Shown here: positions 54,142 through 63,299 of the stretch, one piece after another
Layout of the letters: each line of letters begins with the position of its first letter
How positions within the stretch are numbered: the first letter of the stretch is position 1
Source: Duffyella gerundensis
GTDB lineage: Bacteria > Pseudomonadota > Gammaproteobacteria > Enterobacterales > Enterobacteriaceae
Direction: 5' to 3'
NCBI RefSeq assembly: GCF_001517405.1
Contig: NZ_LN907827.1
Span: forward strand, 2,362,587-2,426,586
Length of the DNA: 64,000 bases
Made by a program: the position numbers and the translations under genes
The notes under the pieces: model-generated
What the model saw: the letters and a program-made list of their open reading frames with translations, nothing else
What the model was told of the DNA's origin: nothing
Database searches by the model: none

Positions 54142-55935
54142 ATGAGCACGATGACCAGTGATTTTTTCGTTGAACGCCTGCAGGCCTGGGGCGTTACGCG
54201 TATTTATGGCTATCCCGGCGACGGTATCAACGGCGTGCTCGGCGCCATTCAGCGCGCCAACAAGAAAGGCGCGGGCATCGAATTTATTCAGGTGCGACAC
54301 GAAGAGATGGCGGCGTTTATGGCCGCCGGGCATGCCAAATTCACCGGCGAGCTGGGCGTTTGCCTCTCCACCGGTGGGCCAGGCGCCACCCATCTGCTGA
54401 CCGGCCTCTATGATGCCAAAGTCGACCATGTGCCGGTGCTGGCAATTTCTGGCCAGGCGGAAGCAACCTCACGCGGTGCCACCTATCAGCAGGAATTAAA
54501 CCTCGATCGCGTATTTGCTGATGTAGCTAACTTCGTACAGGAAGCGGCAGCACCGGCACAGATCCGCCATCTGGTGGATCGCGGCGTGCGCATCGCTATC
54601 GCGCAGAACGGCGTGTCGGTGCTGATCCTGCCGAAAGATATTCAGGATGAGCCGTGGCAGCCGCCGCAGCACGCACACGGTTTTACCCACTCTGGCACCG
54701 GCTATCAGCGGCCAAAAGTGGTGCCCTACGAGGCAGACCTGCAAAAAGCGGCGGCGATCCTTAACGCCGGTAAAAAGGTCGCCATTCTGATCGGTGCGGG
54801 CGCACGCGGCGCGGCGGTGGAAGTGGTACAGGTCGCGAACCTGCTCGGTGCGGGCGTTGCCAAAGCGCTGCTCGGCAAGGATGTGCTGCCGGACGACGCG
54901 CCGTTTGTCACCGGATCCATTGGTCTGCTCGGCACCAGGCCCTCTTCTGACATGATGGCCGAATGCGACACGCTATTGATGATTGGCAGCGGCTTCCCGT
55001 GGACCGAGTTCCTGCCGAAAGAGGGTCAGGCGCGGGCGGTGCAGATCGATATCGACCCGTCGATGCTTGGCCTGCGTTATCCCAACGAGATTAACCTGCA
55101 CGGCGATGCAGCAGAAACGCTGCGTGCGCTGCTACCCTTGCTGGAACACAAAGACGATCGCCAGTGGCAGGAGCAGATTGCCCTCAACGTCAAAGCGTGG
55201 TGGCAGGTGATGGAAGAGCGCGCCATGGCGCCGGCCAATCCGGTTAACCCGCAGCGCGTGGTGTGGGAGATGTCGCCGCTGCTGGCGGATAACGCCATTG
55301 TCACCTCCGATTCCGGCTCCTGCGCTAACTGGTTCGCCCGTGATTTCCGTGTCAAACAGGGGCAGCGCGCCACGCTCTCCGGCGGCCTCGCCTGCATGGG
55401 CGCCGCGGTGCCTTTTGCCATCGCCGCCAAGTTTGCTTATCCCGATCGCCCGGTGGTGGCGCTGGTCGGCGACGGCGCGATGCAGATGAACAACATGGCC
55501 GAACTGATCACCATTCAGAAATACTGGCAGGGCTGGGCCACGCCGCAGCTGGTGGTGTGCGTGTTCAATAATCAGGATCTCAATCAGGTCACCTGGGAGC
55601 AGCGCGTCATGGAAGGCAACCCGCGTTTCGAGGCGAGCCAGCAGGTGCCTGACGTACGCTATTCGCAGTTTGCTGAGATGCTTGGCCTGAAAGGCATTTA
55701 CGTTGATGACCCTGAGCAGCTGAGTGCCGCCTGGCAGGAAGCGCTGAGCGCCGATCGCCCGGTGGTGCTGGAAGTGAAAACCGATCCGGAAGTAGCACCG
55801 CTGCCGCCGCACATTACGCTGAAACAGGCGAAAGCGTTTATGGCGTCGATGATCAAAGGCGACCGCGGAGCAGCTCAGGTGATTGGCGATACCGCCAGCC
55901 AGCTGTTTAACGAGATTTTACCGGGTAAGAAGTAA
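54142..55935 (+). CDS. Thiamine-pyrophosphate enzyme (PoxB/acetolactate-synthase-like)
   Basis: A 597-residue TPP-dependent enzyme. The N-terminal catalytic Glu is in FIQVRHEEMAAFM (about residue 52); the TPP-binding motif GDGAMQMNNMAELITIQ starts near 447. The middle domain carries nucleotide-like binding features (LIGAGARGAAVE). It resembles pyruvate oxidase PoxB but lacks the C-terminal membrane-binding helix length of E. coli PoxB; it may be a pyruvate or oxo-acid decarboxylating enzyme. It is a single-gene unit. Confidence 0.8.
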   Translation: MSTMTSDFFVERLQAWGVTRIYGYPGDGINGVLGAIQRANKKGAGIEFIQVRHEEMAAFMAAGHAKFTGELGVCLSTGGPGATHLLTGLYDAKVDHVPVLAISGQAEATSRGATYQQELNLDRVFADVANFVQEAAAPAQIRHLVDRGVRIAIAQNGVSVLILPKDIQDEPWQPPQHAHGFTHSGTGYQRPKVVPYEADLQKAAAILNAGKKVAILIGAGARGAAVEVVQVANLLGAGVAKALLGKDVLPDDAPFVTGSIGLLGTRPSSDMMAECDTLLMIGSGFPWTEFLPKEGQARAVQIDIDPSMLGLRYPNEINLHGDAAETLRALLPLLEHKDDRQWQEQIALNVKAWWQVMEERAMAPANPVNPQRVVWEMSPLLADNAIVTSDSGSCANWFARDFRVKQGQRATLSGGLACMGAAVPFAIAAKFAYPDRPVVALVGDGAMQMNNMAELITIQKYWQGWATPQLVVCVFNNQDLNQVTWEQRVMEGNPRFEASQQVPDVRYSQFAEMLGLKGIYVDDPEQLSAAWQEALSADRPVVLEVKTDPEVAPLPPHITLKQAKAFMASMIKGDRGAAQVIGDTASQLFNEILPGKK

Positions 55936-55941
55936 GCGCGA

Positions 55942-55965
55942 CGGCGGCCCTGCAATGGGGCCGCC
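55942..55965. terminator. GC-rich hairpin between converging genes
   Basis: GGCGGCCC and GGGCCGCC pair around a short loop between the TPP-enzyme and cbl stop codons. There is no T-run, so it is only a tentative terminator. Confidence 0.4.
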
Positions 55966-55970
55966 CTGAA

Positions 55971-56936
55971 TCAGATTTGAAAATCGAGCACCGGTTCCGT
56001 GGTGCTCTCATCATGCAGCGACAGCGCCTGCCGTTTGATCTCTTCAATCGACAGGTTAGCGTTGCACAACTCCAGAAACTGCCAGACGTAGTTGCGCTGC
56101 AGCTGGCCGCGTTTCAGACCCAACCAGACGGTATTGGACTCAAACAGATGACCCACATCCAGCCGCACCAGTGACGAATGCTCATCAAGCTGGCACGCCT
56201 GATCGGCAAGAATCCCCACGCCCAATCCCAGTTCAACATAGGTTTTTACCACGTCGGAATCCTGCGCGCTCAGCACGATATCGGGCTTCAGCCCTGCGGC
56301 ATGAAACGCCCGATCCACCTTTGAACGACCGGTAATGCCCTGACGGTAAGTGATCAGCGGATAACGGCTGAGCGCCGCCAGCGACACCGGATCCTGACGG
56401 GTCAGCTCATGCGCTTTAGGCACCAGCAGCGCGTGGTGCCAGCCAAACCACGGAAAAGCTGCCAGCGCGCTGTGATTCACCAGCTGTTCACTGGCGATGC
56501 CAACGTCCGCCTCCCCGGCCACCAGCATCGATACAATCTCCTGCGGCGATCCCTGATTCAGCTCCAGCCGTACGTTGGGATAGAGTGCGCGAAAGGCTTT
56601 GATCACCCGCGGCAGGCTGTAACGCGCCTGGGTATGAGTGGTGGCGATAGTCAGCACGCCGCTGCTTTCGCTGGTAAAGACATCCGCCAGCCGCCGCACT
56701 TTGCCCGCCTCATCAAGGATACGTTCGGCGATGGTGAGCAGCGCTTTGCCCGGCTCGGTCATGCCCAGCAGCCGCTTGCCGCGACGGATAAAAATCTCCA
56801 CGCCCAGCTCATCTTCCAGATCGCGGATGTGACGACTGACGCCCGATTGCGAAGTGAACAGCGCATTGGCCACTTCGGTCAGATTGAATTCGCAACGGGC
56901 GGCTTCCCGAATAATTTTAAGCTGCTGGAAATTCAC
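55971..56936 (-). CDS. cbl: LysR-type regulator Cbl
   Basis: A 321-residue LysR regulator close to E. coli Cbl and CysB. The winged helix includes EFNLTEVANALFTSQSGVSRH. Cbl activates sulfonate and taurine assimilation genes when sulfate is scarce. The next gene upstream is nac, as in E. coli (order nac-cbl on the same strand), which supports Cbl rather than CysB. Confidence 0.93.
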   Translation of the reverse strand: MNFQQLKIIREAARCEFNLTEVANALFTSQSGVSRHIRDLEDELGVEIFIRRGKRLLGMTEPGKALLTIAERILDEAGKVRRLADVFTSESSGVLTIATTHTQARYSLPRVIKAFRALYPNVRLELNQGSPQEIVSMLVAGEADVGIASEQLVNHSALAAFPWFGWHHALLVPKAHELTRQDPVSLAALSRYPLITYRQGITGRSKVDRAFHAAGLKPDIVLSAQDSDVVKTYVELGLGVGILADQACQLDEHSSLVRLDVGHLFESNTVWLGLKRGQLQRNYVWQFLELCNANLSIEEIKRQALSLHDESTTEPVLDFQI

Positions 56937-57086
56937 GCGCGTACCCCTGTAATTATTTGTCAGATAAGGTCATCTTAAGAATGCTTATCCATAGCAACAA
57001 ATAATAAAAACGGTTTTTATATGCGATTTAGTGATAACGCTAAGGGGGGATAAAGCAGGCGCGCGACTGCGCGCCGTGGGGAAAGG

Positions 57087-58004
57087 TTAACTCACCAGCA
57101 TCAGTTCACGGTCTTCAACCGCTGGCTTGCTGACCAGCGACAGCAGAATATCTTTCACCGCCTGTGCAGAAGGTGAAAGCGGCAGGCGTGAAGAGACGTT
57201 CAGCGACAGCGGCAGGTTAAGCGACGGGCTGTTGATGCGCGCCATCCATGCCGGAGTGGAACTGACCAGCGCCCGTGCCGCAGATTCCGGTAACACGGTG
57301 ACGCCCATCTGGCTGGAGATCGCCGCCGTCAGCGTGGCAATCGATTCAATTTCGCCGATAATGCGCGCGCTCAGACGACGCAGTGAAAACGCCTCGTCAA
57401 CACGCTTGCGCACCGCGCTGTAGTCGCGCGGCAGGAACAGGTTCATCTGCGCCACGTCAGCCAGGTCCACCGTCAGGCCCGGCGAATCGGTCGCGCCCAC
57501 CAGATAAAGCTCTTCTTTCATCAGCGGTGTGCTGGTGATACCGGCGGTAGGCGCCCGATCGTAGAGAACCGCCATATCGAGCTGGCCGTTAATCACCTTC
57601 TCATTCAGCGAGGCGCCGCTGTTTTCATGCAGATAGACCAGCACATCGGGCAGGCGATCGCGCACCGTTTGCAGCAGCGGCATGGTCAGCGAAGAGGCCG
57701 CGGTGCCTGGCGCCAGGCCAATCGACACCTGGCCGCTCAGCGTTTGTCCGGCATTGATCACCGCTTTTTGCGCCTGCTCGCACTGACGTAAAATGGTGCG
57801 GGCATGCGCATAGAGAATTTTTCCGGCGTCGGTAGGCGTGACGCCGCGTTTGGTGCGAATCAGCAGCTGTTGATCCAGCTCGTTTTCCAGCGTGGCCACC
57901 TGCTGACTTAGTGCAGGCTGTGCAATATGCAACACTTCCGCTGCCTGCGTCAGGCTGCCGATATCGACGATTTTCACAAAGTACTTCAGTCGTCTTAAGT
58001 TCAT
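57087..58004 (-). CDS. nac: LysR-type nitrogen assimilation regulator Nac
   Basis: A 305-residue LysR regulator. The N-terminus MNLRRLKYFVKIVDIGSLTQ and the helix AAEVLHIAQPALSQQ are characteristic of Nac. It couples sigma-54 transcription to sigma-70 promoters under nitrogen limitation. A sigma-54 promoter lies 80 bases upstream (58083-58098) with an NtrC site further up. cbl is 150 bases downstream. Confidence 0.94.
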   Translation of the reverse strand: MNLRRLKYFVKIVDIGSLTQAAEVLHIAQPALSQQVATLENELDQQLLIRTKRGVTPTDAGKILYAHARTILRQCEQAQKAVINAGQTLSGQVSIGLAPGTAASSLTMPLLQTVRDRLPDVLVYLHENSGASLNEKVINGQLDMAVLYDRAPTAGITSTPLMKEELYLVGATDSPGLTVDLADVAQMNLFLPRDYSAVRKRVDEAFSLRRLSARIIGEIESIATLTAAISSQMGVTVLPESAARALVSSTPAWMARINSPSLNLPLSLNVSSRLPLSPSAQAVKDILLSLVSKPAVEDRELMLVS

Positions 58005-58082
58005 TTTGCCTCCGTTATGGATCCCCGGGAACCCACTGGGTCATCAGATCAAAAGCCTTACGGCCAATATAATCAGTGACGT

Positions 58083-58098
58083 TGCAATTAGCAGGCCA
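58083..58098 (-). promoter_or_regulatory. Sigma-54 promoter of nac
   Basis: On the minus strand TGGCCTGCTAATTGCA matches the -24/-12 consensus TGGCACG-N4-TTGCA with the invariant GG-N10-GC spacing. It lies 79 bases before the nac start. Confidence 0.88.
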
Positions 58099-58207
58099 GG
58101 TTTTTTTATCAGGCAAGGAGCAGATCGCTAACAGGCGGTAAAATAAGAGAATCTGATTACCCCGGGCGGAGTAATCAGTTGTGGTTATCCACTGGCTGGC
58201 GCGTTGC

Positions 58208-58222
58208 GCACCCTTTCAGTGC
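58208..58222 (-). promoter_or_regulatory. NtrC binding site upstream of nac
   Basis: GCAC-CCTTTCA-GTGC has the exact GCAC-N7-GTGC core of NtrC sites. It lies about 115 bases upstream of the -24/-12 element, a normal enhancer distance, and just beside the terminator of the downstream ABC operon. Confidence 0.75.
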
Positions 58223-58228
58223 AAATAA

Positions 58229-58255
58229 GCGCAGCCAGCGTGCAAATGGCTGCGC
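58229..58255 (-). terminator. Terminator of the second sugar ABC operon
   Basis: GCGCAGCCA and TGGCTGCGC are a perfect nine-base inverted repeat; on the minus strand TTATTTGC follows. It lies 12 bases after the permease stop. Confidence 0.7.
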
Positions 58256-58267
58256 TTACCCTGGGGT

Positions 58268-59299
58268 TTAGCGCTTCTGGCGGTTGCGGTACATATCGAT
58301 CGACACCGCCGCGACGATAATCATTCCTTTGATAATGTCCTGCACGTAGGCATCGACGCCCACAAAGGTGAAGCCGCTTTTGATCAGGCCCAAAATCACG
58401 GCGCCAATCAGCGTGCCGGTAATACGCCCCACGCCGCCCATCAGGCTGCTGCCGCCGATGACCGCCGCAGCAATGGCATCCAGCTCATAGCCAACGCCCA
58501 TGCTCGACTGCCCGCTGCTGACGCGCGCCGCCAGCACCACGCCCGCCAGCCCGGATAAGCCGCCCGCAATGGTATAGACGATCACCAGATATTTATTCAC
58601 GTTGATGCCGGAGACCTTCGCCGAGGTCATGTTGCCGCCGATGGCGTAAACATATTTGCCGTAGCGGGTATGCTTCAGGGCGATATGGAACACCAGCGCC
58701 ACCGCCAGGAAGATGATCACTGGCATGGCACCCTCGCCGATGGAGGTGAAGCCATCGGAGAGGAAGCTGATCGGATTACCCTGAGTGTAATATTGTGCCA
58801 GGCCGCGCGCCGACACCATCATCCCTAGCGTGGCGATAAACGGCGGAATGCCGGTTTTGGTGGTCAATACGCCGTTGAGCAGCCCACAAATCAGGCCAAC
58901 CGCAATCCCGGCGCCAATCGGCACCGCCGCAGGCAGATCCACCAGCGAAGGAAACATCGGCGTCAGGCTGTCAGAGGTTTGCGCCAGGCTGGCCGCCACC
59001 ACCGCGGTTAACGCTATCACCGAGCCCGACGACAGGTCGATGCCGGTGGTAATGATCACCTGTGTCACGCCCACCGCAATAATGCCGATAATCGCCACCT
59101 GCAGCAGAATCAGCACCAGACGGTTGGTGTTCATCAGGAAAGATTGATCGCGCACATACCAGCCGGCAATTTCAAAAATCAGCGCAATGCCGATCATGAC
59201 GATAAAAATGCCGGTGTCTTTTGGCACCCGATGCTTCAGTCGGTCAGAGAGCGAACGCTGCTCCGCCGGCTGTTGAACGTTAACTTTCGTGTTGCTCAT
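58268..59299 (-). CDS. Sugar ABC transporter permease (RbsC-like)
   Basis: A 343-residue inner-membrane permease of the RbsC family, with a 30-residue cytosolic N-terminus, multiple helices and the conserved AIGGNMTSAKVSGINVNKY loop. The late segment has GGSSLMGGVGRITGTLIGAVI. It lies last in the operon, 16 bases after the ATPase gene. Confidence 0.9.
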   Translation of the reverse strand: MSNTKVNVQQPAEQRSLSDRLKHRVPKDTGIFIVMIGIALIFEIAGWYVRDQSFLMNTNRLVLILLQVAIIGIIAVGVTQVIITTGIDLSSGSVIALTAVVAASLAQTSDSLTPMFPSLVDLPAAVPIGAGIAVGLICGLLNGVLTTKTGIPPFIATLGMMVSARGLAQYYTQGNPISFLSDGFTSIGEGAMPVIIFLAVALVFHIALKHTRYGKYVYAIGGNMTSAKVSGINVNKYLVIVYTIAGGLSGLAGVVLAARVSSGQSSMGVGYELDAIAAAVIGGSSLMGGVGRITGTLIGAVILGLIKSGFTFVGVDAYVQDIIKGMIIVAAVSIDMYRNRQKR

Positions 59300-59315
59300 A
59301 ATGGTTCCTCGCGCC

Positions 59316-60800
59316 CTATTCCGATGCCAGCGACAAGATGTTCTCTTGCGTAGCCTGCTCTTTATCCAGAATCCCGGTGATCCGACCGCCGTGCATGACC
59401 ATGACCCGATCGCTCATGCCGATAATTTCCGGCAGCTCTGAGGAGACCATGATGATGGCAACGCCGCGGTTGGCCAGTTCGCTGATCAGCCGATAGATCT
59501 CCGCCTTTGCACCGACATCAATGCCGCGCGTCGGCTCGTCAAGAATGAGGATTTTCGGCTGCGCCAGCAGCCAGCGGGCGATGAGCACCTTTTGCTGGTT
59601 GCCGCCGCTCAGGTTATTGATGATCTGATCCATGGTTGGCGTTTTGATATTGAGCTTGCGGATCTGCTCCATGCAATCCTGCGCCATCTGCACATGGCTG
59701 ACGAAGCCCGCCTTGCTGCTGTATTCCGGCATGTTGACGATGCTCATGTTTTCCATCACCGACAGCACCAGAAACAGACCGGACTTTTTGCGGTCTTCGG
59801 TCAGAAACGCCATGCCCTTTTCAATCGCGGTGGACGGCGAATCGATGTTCACCGGCACGCCGTCAATCAGCACTTCGCCGCCGTCGGTGCTGGTCATGCC
59901 GAACAGGCTTTCCATCACCTCGCTGCGGCCCGCGCCGACTAATCCGGCAACGCCAAGGATTTCACCGCGCCGTACGCTGAAGCTGATATCGTGAAAGGTG
60001 CCTTTACGCTGCAGGTTGCGCACCGTCAGCACCTCTTCACCGATAGCGTTATTGAACTTAGGAAACAGCTGCGTCAGTTCGCGGCCCACCATCTGCGTGA
60101 TCAGCGACTGGCGGGTAAAATTGGCGGTGTGATCGCTGCTGACCCATTTGCCATCGCGAAAGATGCTGATCTCATCGGTAATGTTGAAGATCTCATCCAT
60201 TTTGTGGCTGATGTAGACGATAGCTTTACCCTGGGATCGCAAGTCGCGAATAATGGTAAACAGGTGCGCCACTTCACTCTCGGTCAGCGCCGAGGTGGGC
60301 TCATCCATAATAACGATGTCGGCATTCCATGAGACCGCCTTGGCGATCTCCACCATCTGCTGCGCGGCGATGCTCAGTTCGCCGACCATGCTGTCCGCCT
60401 GCAGGCGGATATTAAGCTTGCTCAGCAGCGCCTGCGTTTGCGTACGTAAGGCGTGGTGATCGACGAAGCCATATTTCATCGGCTCGCGACCCAGCCAGAT
60501 ATTTTCCGCCACCGTCATGTGCGGCACCAGGTTAAGTTCCTGATGAATCATTGAGATACCGGAACGCAGCGCGTCCAGCGTGTCGACAAACTGCACCGGC
60601 TCACCCTTGACGCGAATGATGCCCTCATCGGGACGGTAAATCCCGATGAGGCACTTCATTAACGTCGATTTGCCCGCGCCATTTTCACCCATCAAGGCAT
60701 GTACCGTTCCGGGACGCACGCGTAGTGAGACATTGCTCAGTGCTTTAACGCCAGGAAAGAACTTGCTGATGCCTTCGGCTTCCAGCGCATAAGCAACCAT
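59316..60800 (-). CDS. Sugar ABC transporter ATPase (MglA/RbsA-like)
   Basis: A 494-residue protein with two ABC domains. The first has Walker [10 protein letters not shown] (about 38-46) and signature LSIAAQQMVEIAK. The second has a degenerate Walker A (GLVGAGRSE) but an intact [13 protein letters not shown] signature and Walker [16 protein letters not shown]. It couples ATP hydrolysis to import of the ligand of the adjacent binding protein. Confidence 0.92.
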   Translation of the reverse strand: MVAYALEAEGISKFFPGVKALSNVSLRVRPGTVHALMGENGAGKSTLMKCLIGIYRPDEGIIRVKGEPVQFVDTLDALRSGISMIHQELNLVPHMTVAENIWLGREPMKYGFVDHHALRTQTQALLSKLNIRLQADSMVGELSIAAQQMVEIAKAVSWNADIVIMDEPTSALTESEVAHLFTIIRDLRSQGKAIVYISHKMDEIFNITDEISIFRDGKWVSSDHTANFTRQSLITQMVGRELTQLFPKFNNAIGEEVLTVRNLQRKGTFHDISFSVRRGEILGVAGLVGAGRSEVMESLFGMTSTDGGEVLIDGVPVNIDSPSTAIEKGMAFLTEDRKKSGLFLVLSVMENMSIVNMPEYSSKAGFVSHVQMAQDCMEQIRKLNIKTPTMDQIINNLSGGNQQKVLIARWLLAQPKILILDEPTRGIDVGAKAEIYRLISELANRGVAIIMVSSELPEIIGMSDRVMVMHGGRITGILDKEQATQENILSLASE

Positions 60801-60831
60801 AAATCACCTCCATCCTGCTGATTAGACAGAA

Positions 60832-61755
60832 TTATTTCTGGTTAAGGTTGAGGTATTTTTCGTAGTTGTCTTTAGTCACTAACTGGAAAGGAATGTCGAC
60901 GATGCTCTGGACTTTCTCGCCTTTCGCCAGCTTAACGGCGGTTTTAATCGCGCCTTCACCCTGACCTTTCGCATCCTGGAACACGGTGGCTACCATTTTG
61001 CCGTTTTTGATCATCTGCAGCGCATCCGGCGTGCCATCGACGCCAGCAATCAGCACGTTGTCTTTGTTTTTGCCCAGTGCCTGCAGGGCACCAATCGCCA
61101 TTTCATCGTTGTTGGAAGCGATGGCATTGATATCATCACCGGCGGTCATCCAGTTACTGACCACGTCCACGGCATCGTTACGCATAAACTTCGCCGTCTG
61201 TTTTTGCACAATTTTGATGCCTGGGTATTTTTTGGCCACCGCTTCCACACCTTTGGTGCGTTCACGGGTGGATTCGTTGGCCAGATCGCCCATCAGAATC
61301 GCCACGTTACCTTTGCCGTTCATCGCTTTTGCCAGCGCTTCCATCTGCAGACGGCCCGCCAGTTCAGAGTCGGAGCCGACATAGGCCATTTTATCGCCCA
61401 GCTCAATCTGCGGCTTACGGTTCACAAACAGCAGCGGCACGCCTGCTTTCTTCGCCTGATCGACAATCGGCTTCACCGCGTTGGTGTCTACCGGGTTGAC
61501 GATGATCACGTCAACGCCCTGACCAATGAAGTTCTGCACCTGTTGCAGCTGCTGCGCGACGTCGTTTTTGGCATCTTCAACCTGACCGCTGACCTGCTCA
61601 TTTTTCATTTCACGCTGCATGGAGTTGCGCAAAATGGTGAGAAAGTTGTCATCAAACAACGCCATTGAGACGCCTACGGTAATATCTTTCGCCATGACGG
61701 CGGCAGGCAACATACACACCAGCAAAGAGGCAATAACGGTTTTTCTAATGTTCAT
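60832..61755 (-). CDS. Sugar/inositol-type ABC binding protein
   Basis: A 307-residue type I periplasmic binding protein. The signal peptide (MNIRKTVIASLLVCMLPAAV, cleaved after AMA) is followed by DITVGVSMALFDDNFLTILR. Other parts are GVDVIIVNPVDTNAVKPIV, ASNNDEMAIGALQALG and AGVDGTPDAL. It resembles binding proteins annotated for rhizopine or inositol uptake, but ligand assignment is tentative. The start at 61755 gives a standard signal peptide; in-frame codons upstream to 61917 are not supported. Confidence 0.82.
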   Translation of the reverse strand: MNIRKTVIASLLVCMLPAAVMAKDITVGVSMALFDDNFLTILRNSMQREMKNEQVSGQVEDAKNDVAQQLQQVQNFIGQGVDVIIVNPVDTNAVKPIVDQAKKAGVPLLFVNRKPQIELGDKMAYVGSDSELAGRLQMEALAKAMNGKGNVAILMGDLANESTRERTKGVEAVAKKYPGIKIVQKQTAKFMRNDAVDVVSNWMTAGDDINAIASNNDEMAIGALQALGKNKDNVLIAGVDGTPDALQMIKNGKMVATVFQDAKGQGEGAIKTAVKLAKGEKVQSIVDIPFQLVTKDNYEKYLNLNQK

Positions 61756-62259
61756 GGGTGACCCTTTTTTCATCATTAATATGCGCAGGTTGGCTGGAAC
61801 GACGAATGAAAAAATTCTTTTACATTCATCCAACGGCACTGACGAATCCGTAGAGCATGAGTGAGATAACACGATGCAGTCTTCAGGCGTTTGAGCGTTC
61901 TCCTGTGTATCAATCAACTGATAACGTAGTGGATTATTGCTTAATACTCCTTTCGTAACGGGCGGAACGCGCCGCCGGTCAGAAAGATTTATTTATTTCA
62001 TTAAATTATTATTTGAAACTTTAATTATAAAACCACTGAAACGTATGTTTTAAAAATGCCCAATTACAAAACTTTGACACGCCTCTAACATCTCCAGCGA
62101 AATTGCCTCAAAGTGAGATCCGCCCAGCAGTTTAGTTTTGCAGCAGGACGCGGCTTAAGCGGGCAATCTGCTGCTTTTGCCAGCAAACGATCGAAAAAGC
62201 GGGATTCGGGCTTTGACATTTACCAGGGCCATCGCTACTATTCGCCCCGTTCACACGAT
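61756..62259. other. AT-rich promoter region of the ABC operon and second tRNA-Asn
   Basis: No gene is seen. The stretch at 61980-62060 is very AT-rich. AAACGTATGTTT (62039-62050) is an imperfect palindrome of LacI-family operator style, only weakly supported. The tRNA promoter lies at 62213-62241. Confidence 0.35.
62213..62241 (+). promoter_or_regulatory. Sigma-70 promoter of the second tRNA-Asn
   Basis: TTGACA (62213-62218) and TACTAT (62236-62241) are separated by 17 bases, with a C-rich discriminator (TCGCCCCG), as for the first tRNA-Asn gene. Confidence 0.85.
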
Positions 62260-62335
62260 TCCTCTGTAGTTCAGTCGGTAGAACGGCGGACTGTTAATCC
62301 GTATGTCACTGGTTCGAGTCCAGTCAGAGGAGCCA
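62260..62335 (+). tRNA. asnV: tRNA-Asn (anticodon GTT), second copy
   Basis: Identical over all 76 bases to the tRNA at 17172-17247, including encoded CCA. The 12 upstream bases are also identical. It lies beyond nac, as asnV does in E. coli, with an ABC operon inserted between them. Confidence 0.97.
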
Positions 62336-62345
62336 AATTCGAGAA

Positions 62346-62376
62346 GCCCGCTCAGGGAAACCTGAGCGGGCTTTTT
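62346..62376 (+). terminator. Terminator of the second tRNA-Asn gene
   Basis: GCCCGCTCAGG and CCTGAGCGGGC pair around GAAA, followed by five T residues. It is closely similar to the terminator of the first copy. Confidence 0.88.
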
Positions 62377-62508
62377 CATGGCCGTCATTTATTGCTGCAG
62401 GGTGATTATCGAACGCCCGAGCCCGCAGCTTGATGACCGCAACCGATGCCAGATCACGCTTCGGCACAATAATGCGCGGCCCAGTGCGCGAAGTGTGGGC
62501 CAGCGCAT

Positions 62509-62539
62509 AAAAAAAGGGCGTCCAGTTGCCTGAACGCCC
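62509..62539 (-). terminator. Terminator downstream of maa
   Basis: GGGCGTCCAG and CTGAACGCCC form a stem with one G-T type mismatch; seven U residues follow on the minus strand. It lies 137 bases after the maa stop, so maa has a long 3' untranslated region or a small unnoticed unit lies between (no ORF over 30 codons seen). The rest of the 62336-62675 gap holds nothing else I can support. Confidence 0.75.
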
Positions 62540-62675
62540 TACTCTCTTCACGATTAGTTGGCGGCTTTATGCGAAACCCGAAGGCATACATCGCTGGCAG
62601 AAACACCCGCATGAGGGTATCTGCGCCAAAACGGCTACATCATTCCCTCTTTTCCAGCGACTGCGCCACCGGTCT

Positions 62676-63233
62676 CTAAAGCTGCTTAATGATACGGGCT
62701 GGATTTCCCCCTACGACGCAGTTAGACGGCACCTCTTTTGTCACCACCGCGCCGGAAGCCACCACCACATTATCGCCCAGGGTTACACCGGGGTTGATCA
62801 CCGCACGTCCACCGATCCACACATTATTGCCAATCGTTACCGGCTTGCCGAATTCTTTCCCGCTGATACGCAGTTGAGCATCAAGCGGATGAGTGGCGGT
62901 ATAGATGTGCACTCCCGGTGCCAGCATGCAGTTATCGCCAATATGCACCTCACATACGTCAAGGATCACACAGTCAAAATTGGCGTAGAAATTTTTGCCC
63001 AGATGAATGTTGTAACCATAATCACAGCGGAAAGTCGGCTCGATATACGCTCCCTGATGAGTGCCTAACAGTTCGTTAAGCCACTGCTTCCGCCGTTCTT
63101 CATCATCTGGCGATGAGTGATTGTAATCATGTAAAAGCTGGCGTGCGCGTCTGCGCTCGCTAATAAGTAATGCATCACCGCTCTTATAGAGTTCACCGGC
63201 GATCATTTTTTGTTTTTCGCTATTCAACGTCAT
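62676..63233 (-). CDS. maa: Maltose O-acetyltransferase Maa
   Basis: A 185-residue left-handed beta-helix acetyltransferase. It matches E. coli Maa closely: MIAGELY, the [17 protein letters not shown] segment, catalytic His in [10 protein letters not shown], and the C-terminal [11 protein letters not shown]. It acetylates the 6-hydroxyl of maltose and other sugars using acetyl-CoA. Confidence 0.93.
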   Translation of the reverse strand: MTLNSEKQKMIAGELYKSGDALLISERRRARQLLHDYNHSSPDDEERRKQWLNELLGTHQGAYIEPTFRCDYGYNIHLGKNFYANFDCVILDVCEVHIGDNCMLAPGVHIYTATHPLDAQLRISGKEFGKPVTIGNNVWIGGRAVINPGVTLGDNVVVASGAVVTKEVPSNCVVGGNPARIIKQL

Positions 63234-63299
63234 AGTGCGATATCCTTTAGTGATGCGCTCATGCCAATTCCCCGTATCAGATTTTTACGGCAACCGGTG

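Noticed and set aside
62336..62675. Integrase remnant next to the second tRNA-Asn gene
   Set aside because: The gap has only a terminator for each strand and no frame longer than 75 codons; the one at 62324-62551 overlaps the tRNA terminator and shows no integrase motifs.
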